Shown here: piece after piece, positions 60,290 to 64,000 of the stretch | Position numbering within the stretch: position 1 is the stretch's first letter | Layout: each line of letters starts with the position of its first letter | Origin: Streptomyces himastatinicus ATCC 53653 | GTDB lineage: Bacteria; Actinomycetota; Actinomycetes; Streptomycetales; Streptomycetaceae | Length of the DNA stretch: 64,000 bases | Assembly (NCBI RefSeq): GCF_000158915.1 | Contig: NZ_GG657754.1 | Span: forward strand, 10,174,681 to 10,238,680 | Direction of reading: 5' to 3' | Position numbers and translations under genes: made by a program | Notes under the pieces: generated by a model | The model's database searches: none | Told to the model about the DNA's origin: nothing | The model's input: the letters and a program-made list of their open reading frames with translations, nothing else

Positions 60290-61294
60290 TCAGTCCGTCG
60301 CGGGTGGCGCCGTGGTGCCCCGTACTTCGAGGGCCGGCGGCGAGAGGACGGTCTCTGCCGGGCGCGCCGGGTCCGCGATCCGGTCGAGGAGGTGCTGCGC
60401 GGCGCGGCGGCCGACATCGTGGCCGGCGTTGTCCACCGTGGTCAGCCACAGGTGCCGCAGGCGTGAGAGGTAGGTGTTGTCGTACCCGACGAGGGAGAGG
60501 TCCCGTGGGACCTGGAGGCCCGACTCCTCAGCGGCCGACAGGGCGCCGACGCAGGCGATGTCGTTGAAGGCGAAAACCGCGCTCGGCCGTGGAGTGGAGC
60601 TGAGCAGCCGGACCATGGCCCGGTAGCCGCCTTCCTCGGTCAGGTCGCCCTGCTCGACGCGCGCGGTGCCGCCCAGGCCGTGCTCGCGCATGACCGTCTC
60701 GAAGCTGCGTCGGCGCAGCTCGCCGACGACGCCCTGGCCCGCGATGTGGGCGATGCGGCGGTGGCCGAGCCCGATGAGGTGCTCGGTGGCCAGGCGCGCA
60801 CCGTGTTCGTCGTCGTTGGCGACGACGTCGACGCGGGGCAGCACCGGTTCGCGGGCGCCCGCCACCACGGTGGGGATGTGGGTGGCCGCGGCGCGCAGCA
60901 CGTTCGAGGGGGGCAGGGTGCCCACGGCTATCAGCCCGTCGACCCGCAGTTCGGTGAAGGTGCGGGTGAGGTCCTCGCCGAGCCGCCGGTTGAGGTGGCC
61001 GTCGGCGAGCAGCATGTGCAGACCGCTGTCGTGGAGACGGGAGTTCATGCCGTCCAGCAGCTCCACGAACCAGGGGTTGCGCATGTCGTTCAGCAGCACG
61101 CCGACCGAGCGGGTGCGGCGCTCGCTCAGACTGCGGGCGGCGGCGTTGGGCCGGTAGCCGAGATCCTCGACGGCGGCCAGCACGGCCTGCCGCTTCTCGG
61201 GGCTCACCTGCTCGGAGCCACGCAGCACCAGGGAGACCAGCGATTTCGACACGCCGACCCGTTCGGCCACGTCACGGATCGTCGGAGGTCTCAT
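60290..61294 (-). CDS. LacI family transcriptional regulator
   Basis: This 334-residue repressor has the LacI headpiece RPPTIRDVAERVGVSKSLVSLVLRGSEQVSPEKRQAVLAAVEDLGYRPN and a full sugar-binding-type effector domain (VGVLLNDMRNPWFVELLDGM, HRRIAHIAGQG, SAVFAFNDIACVGALSAAEESGLQVPRDLSLVGYDNTYLSRL). It is divergent from three sugar-type oxidoreductase genes and has two copies of a 12-bp operator in the gap, so it most likely represses that operon and itself until a sugar or polyol is present. Confidence 0.94.
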   Translation of the reverse strand: MRPPTIRDVAERVGVSKSLVSLVLRGSEQVSPEKRQAVLAAVEDLGYRPNAAARSLSERRTRSVGVLLNDMRNPWFVELLDGMNSRLHDSGLHMLLADGHLNRRLGEDLTRTFTELRVDGLIAVGTLPPSNVLRAAATHIPTVVAGAREPVLPRVDVVANDDEHGARLATEHLIGLGHRRIAHIAGQGVVGELRRRSFETVMREHGLGGTARVEQGDLTEEGGYRAMVRLLSSTPRPSAVFAFNDIACVGALSAAEESGLQVPRDLSLVGYDNTYLSRLRHLWLTTVDNAGHDVGRRAAQHLLDRIADPARPAETVLSPPALEVRGTTAPPATD

Positions 61295-61297
61295 GGA

Positions 61298-61309
61298 TGG
61301 ACCGTTCCA
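61298..61309. promoter_or_regulatory. LacI-type operator copy 1
   Basis: TGGACCGTTCCA, an imperfect 12-bp palindrome, lies 4 bases upstream of the LacI-family start. Its reverse complement occurs exactly at 61380-61391. Confidence 0.75.
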
Positions 61310-61379
61310 CAGGCCGGTGGCGGGTGTCAAAGGCATTGACACGAGGGAGGACGAGACTCAGGGTGAGGTGGAGCAAGAA

Positions 61380-61391
61380 TGGAACGGTCCA
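61380..61391. promoter_or_regulatory. LacI-type operator copy 2
   Basis: TGGAACGGTCCA is the exact reverse complement of operator copy 1 and lies 14 bases before the first oxidoreductase gene. The pair is 82 bases apart centre to centre, near eight helical turns, compatible with looping by a LacI tetramer or two dimers. Confidence 0.75.
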
Positions 61392-61404
61392 ATGAAGGGC
61401 AGTC

Positions 61405-62559
61405 ATGGCAAGCACGCTCGGCGTCGCCGTCGTGGGATTCGGGTGGATGGGCCGGGTGCACACCCAGGCGTACGCCCGTGTCCCGCACCATTTCCCGGAG
61501 GTGGGCGCGCGCCCACAGCTGATCTCGGTGGCGGAGGCGGTGCCCGGCCGGGCCGAGGAGGCCGCGGCGCAGTTCGGGTTCGCCTCGGCCACCCGCGACT
61601 GGCGCGAGGTCGCGCGGGACCCGCGGGTGCAGGCCGTCAGCATCACCGCGCCGAACTTCCTGCACCGGGAGATCGGCGTCGCGATGGCCGAGGCCGGGAA
61701 GCACATCTGGATCGAGAAGCCGGTCGGCCTGACCACCGATGACGCCCGCGCGGTGGCCGACGCCGTCGCCGCGGCCGGTGTGCAGGGAGCGGTGGGCTTC
61801 AACTACCGCAACGCGCCCGCCGTCGAGGCGGCCCGCGAGCTCATCGCCTCCGGCGAACTGGGCACGGTCACCCACGCCCGCGTCCGTCTCTTCAGCGACT
61901 ACGCGGCCCATCCGGACGGCGCGCTGACCTGGCGGTACGAGCGGGCGCGCGGGGGCAGCGGAGTGCTGGGCGACCTGGCCTCGCACGGCGCGGACCTGGC
62001 CCGCTTCCTGCTGGGCGACATCGCCGCCCTGACCGCCGACACCGCGGTCTTCGTCCCCGAGCGGGCCCGTCCCACCGGTGCCACCGCCGGTCACACCCTG
62101 GCCACCGGCGGCGAACTCGGCCCGGTCGAGAACGAGGACTACGTCAACTGCCTGCTGCGCTTCGCCTCCGGCGCACGCGGTGTGCTGGAGGCCAGCCGGA
62201 TCTCGGTCGGCGAGCAGAACAACTACGGCTTCGAGGTGCACGGCACCAAGGGCGCGGTGTTCTGGGACTTCCGCCGGATGAACGAGCTGGGCGTGAGCCG
62301 CGGGACGACCTACCAGGACCAGCCGGTCAGCACGGTGCACGTCGGCCCGGGCGCCGGTGAGTACGGCGCCTTCCAGCCGGGCGCGGCGACCAGCATGGGC
62401 TACGACGACCTCAAGGTGATCGAGGCGTACCGCTTCCTGCGCTCCATCGCCGAGGGCACACCGTACGGGGCCACCCTGGACGACGCCGTACACAGCGCGG
62501 CTGTACTGGACGCCATGACAGCGTCCGTCGACAGCGGAGCGTGGGTGAACCTGGTATGA
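61405..62559 (+). CDS. Gfo/Idh/MocA family oxidoreductase 1
   Basis: This 384-residue NAD(P)-dependent dehydrogenase has the Rossmann start LGVAVVGFGWMGRVHTQAY and the E-K-P motif (HIWIEKPVGLT near residue 110), with a C-terminal substrate domain including GALTWRYERARGGSGVLGDLASHGADLARFLLG, in which D and H are likely catalytic. The family oxidises or reduces sugars and inositols. It begins the LacI-controlled operon and overlaps the next gene by ATGA. Substrate unknown. Confidence 0.93.
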   Translation: MASTLGVAVVGFGWMGRVHTQAYARVPHHFPEVGARPQLISVAEAVPGRAEEAAAQFGFASATRDWREVARDPRVQAVSITAPNFLHREIGVAMAEAGKHIWIEKPVGLTTDDARAVADAVAAAGVQGAVGFNYRNAPAVEAARELIASGELGTVTHARVRLFSDYAAHPDGALTWRYERARGGSGVLGDLASHGADLARFLLGDIAALTADTAVFVPERARPTGATAGHTLATGGELGPVENEDYVNCLLRFASGARGVLEASRISVGEQNNYGFEVHGTKGAVFWDFRRMNELGVSRGTTYQDQPVSTVHVGPGAGEYGAFQPGAATSMGYDDLKVIEAYRFLRSIAEGTPYGATLDDAVHSAAVLDAMTASVDSGAWVNLV

Positions 62560-63554
62560 GCGGCGTACGCATCGGCGTGATCGGCGCGGGCAACATGGGC
62601 GCCGACCACGTCGCCACGCTCCACCGCCAGGTCTCCGGCGCCGAGGTCACGCTGGTCGCGGACATCGACAAGGAGCGTGCGGCCTCCGTCGCGGGCACCG
62701 TGCCCGGCGCCCGCTCCACGGACGACGCCTACGCGGTGATCGGCGACCTGGAGGTCGACGCCGTCGTCATCGCCTCGCACGACACCACCCACGCCGACCT
62801 GTCCCTTGCCGCGGTACGGGCCGGGAAGCCGGTGCTGTGCGAGAAGCCGCTCGCCCCCTCGCTCGAGGAGTGCGTACGGGTCGTCCGCGAGGAGCGGCGG
62901 GCCGGAGGGGGACTGATCTCGCTCGGGTTCATGCGCCGCTTCGACCCCGCCCACACGGAACTGAAGTCCGCCGTGTCCGCAGGGGACTGCGGCAGTCCGC
63001 TGCTCGTGCGCTGCGTCAGCCGGGGCGTGTCCTCCGCACCCGGCTGCACCGATGAGCTGAGCATCACCGGGTCCGCCATCCACGAATTCGACACCGTGCC
63101 GTGGCTGCTCGACTCGCCCGTCACCGAGGTCAGCTGGCATGCGCCGCGCTCCACGGCCGCGGTGTCCGGCTTCCGGGACCCGCAGCTGATCCTGCTGCGC
63201 ACGGCCGACGGCGCCCTCACCACCGTCGAGGTCTTCCTCAACGCCCGCTATGGCTACGACATCCGCTGCGAGGTGGTGGGTGAACACGGCACCGTCGCCC
63301 TCACCCATCCGGCCCGGATCGTGGCGGACTCGGCCCGGACCCGGTCCAGCGGCTACCCCGCCGACTGGCGCCCCCGGTTCGCCGACGCCTACCGGCTCGA
63401 ACTCCAGGCATGGACCGATGCGGTGCGTTCGGGGGCCGCGTCGCCGATGGCCACGGCCCAGGACGGGCTGGTGGCATCCGCGGTGGCCGGGGCCGTCGTC
63501 GCGTCCATGCGGGACGGTGGCAGGACCGTCCCCGTGCAGGTCCCGGAGGTCTGA
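62556..63554 (+). CDS. Gfo/Idh/MocA family oxidoreductase 2 (inositol-dehydrogenase-like)
   Basis: This 332-residue protein has VRIGVIGAGNMGADHVATL, the E-K-P motif in VLCEKPLAPS, and the segment GFMRRFDPAHTELK followed by ITGSAIHEFDTVPWLLDSPVTEV that is typical of myo-inositol 2-dehydrogenases (IolG), with catalytic Asp and His in HEFD. It is coupled to the previous gene by ATGA. The presence of three related enzymes suggests sequential oxidation and reduction or epimerisation of one polyol or sugar. Confidence 0.93.
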   Translation: MSGVRIGVIGAGNMGADHVATLHRQVSGAEVTLVADIDKERAASVAGTVPGARSTDDAYAVIGDLEVDAVVIASHDTTHADLSLAAVRAGKPVLCEKPLAPSLEECVRVVREERRAGGGLISLGFMRRFDPAHTELKSAVSAGDCGSPLLVRCVSRGVSSAPGCTDELSITGSAIHEFDTVPWLLDSPVTEVSWHAPRSTAAVSGFRDPQLILLRTADGALTTVEVFLNARYGYDIRCEVVGEHGTVALTHPARIVADSARTRSSGYPADWRPRFADAYRLELQAWTDAVRSGAASPMATAQDGLVASAVAGAVVASMRDGGRTVPVQVPEV

Positions 63555-63557
63555 CGC

Positions 63558-64000
63558 ATGCCCGCCGCTCCCACCGCCCTGCCCGCCGCCCGCACCCCTG
63601 ACCCGATGGACGCCCCCGCCCTGCGCTGGGGCGTCATGGGCACCGGCTGGATCGCGGAGCGCTTCGTCCGCTCCGTCCAGGGGCACACCCGCCAGCGGTT
63701 CACGGCCGTGGCCTCTCGCGACGCCGCCCGCGCCGAGGACTTCGCGGGCCGCCACGGCATCTCCGGGTCCTACGGCTCGTACGAGGACCTCGCCGCCGCG
63801 CCCGACGTCGACGTCGTGTACATCGCCACCGGGCACACCGCCCATCTCGCCTGCGCCCGGATCGCGCTGGAGGGCGGCAAGCACATCCTCGTGGAGAAGC
63901 CGATCGGTCTGGACGCCGCGCAGGCGGTCGAGATCGCCGAACTCGCCGAGGAGCAAGGGTTGTTCTGTGCCGAGGCGCTGTGGACGTTCTTCCTGCCCAA
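63558..64000 (+). CDS. Gfo/Idh/MocA family oxidoreductase 3 (3' partial)
   Basis: A frame open to the window end begins with ATG 63558, three bases past the previous stop, and encodes LRWGVMGTGWIAERFVRSVQGHTRQRF, then DVVYIATGHTAHLACARIALEGGKHILVEKPIGLDAAQAVEIAELAEEQGLFCAEALWTFFLP. This is the Rossmann domain and E-K-P motif of a third Gfo/Idh/MocA enzyme, of the trans-1,2-dihydrobenzene-1,2-diol dehydrogenase-like type. About 148 residues are visible. Confidence 0.9.
   Translation, partial: MPAAPTALPAARTPDPMDAPALRWGVMGTGWIAERFVRSVQGHTRQRFTAVASRDAARAEDFAGRHGISGSYGSYEDLAAAPDVDVVYIATGHTAHLACARIALEGGKHILVEKPIGLDAAQAVEIAELAEEQGLFCAEALWTFFLP

Noticed and set aside
1..64000. CRISPR arrays, prophage, integrase/att sites, IS elements, tRNA or rRNA genes
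   Set aside because: None seen: no regularly spaced repeats, no transposase or integrase motifs, no tRNA-like cloverleaf noticed by eye. A tRNAscan or ISfinder search could still find something missed.

Overview
The window is high-GC DNA with Streptomyces-style codon bias, short ATGA-type gene overlaps, GTG/TTG starts and characteristic actinobacterial families (SigB/SigF-type sigma factor, PadR, DUF2243/CtaG, short sulfur-gene leader peptides). It is most likely a Streptomyces chromosome or a close relative. No rRNA, tRNA, CRISPR array or insertion sequence was recognised.

Layout. 1-3.7 kb: the end of an XdhC-type gene, an MFS transporter and 6-phosphogluconate dehydrogenase. 3.9-26.2 kb: a nonribosomal peptide (NRPS) gene cluster. 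Its minus-strand arm runs from a 30-codon peptide gene with its own terminator through three NRPS genes, an M29-like metalloprotein, a short-chain dehydrogenase, an O-carbamoyltransferase and an acetylglutamate-kinase-like protein. Its plus-strand arm holds an MFS exporter, a CmlA-type diiron beta-hydroxylase, a type II thioesterase and a VioC-type Fe(II)/2-oxoglutarate oxygenase. The product should be a small hydroxylated, probably carbamoylated peptide. Two NRPS genes each carry one extra base in a homopolymer run. 26.2-36.3 kb: a sigma-factor remnant, a broken PepSY gene, a secreted PETase/cutinase-like hydrolase with cysteines placed as in PETase, an FMN glutamate-synthase-like protein, a membrane-anchored Mrr-like nuclease, a dehydrogenase, a CocE/NonD hydrolase and an ATP-grasp protein.

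36.6-42.1 kb: a FUSC-type membrane protein, DUF2243 and CtaG proteins, a SigB/SigF-type sigma factor, and a PadR regulator divergent from an NTF2-like protein across a 9-bp inverted repeat. 42.1-50.0 kb: a catabolic cluster (RraA-type aldolase, MHS-family permease, 5-oxoprolinase subunits PxpABC, dehydrogenase, aminotransferase, TetR regulator) with palindromes containing AGAAT...ATTCT in front of two transcription units. I infer it degrades a substituted pyroglutamate.

50.6-60.3 kb: a sulfonate-sulfur region. Three short leader peptides sharing a V-D-L-x-R...A-x-C core precede an SsuACB-type transporter (with a vanadium-haloperoxidase-like gene), a deletion scar, and an SsuD-type monooxygenase. 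A second flavin monooxygenase lies on the opposite strand. 60.3-64 kb: a LacI regulator divergent from three Gfo/Idh/MocA oxidoreductases, with two copies of a 12-bp operator between them; the last gene runs off the window.

Several loci are broken by 1-2-base indels or a nonsense codon (two NRPS genes, PepSY, DUF5133, an AAA-type kinase). Homopolymer assembly error is a serious alternative to real decay for the indel cases.
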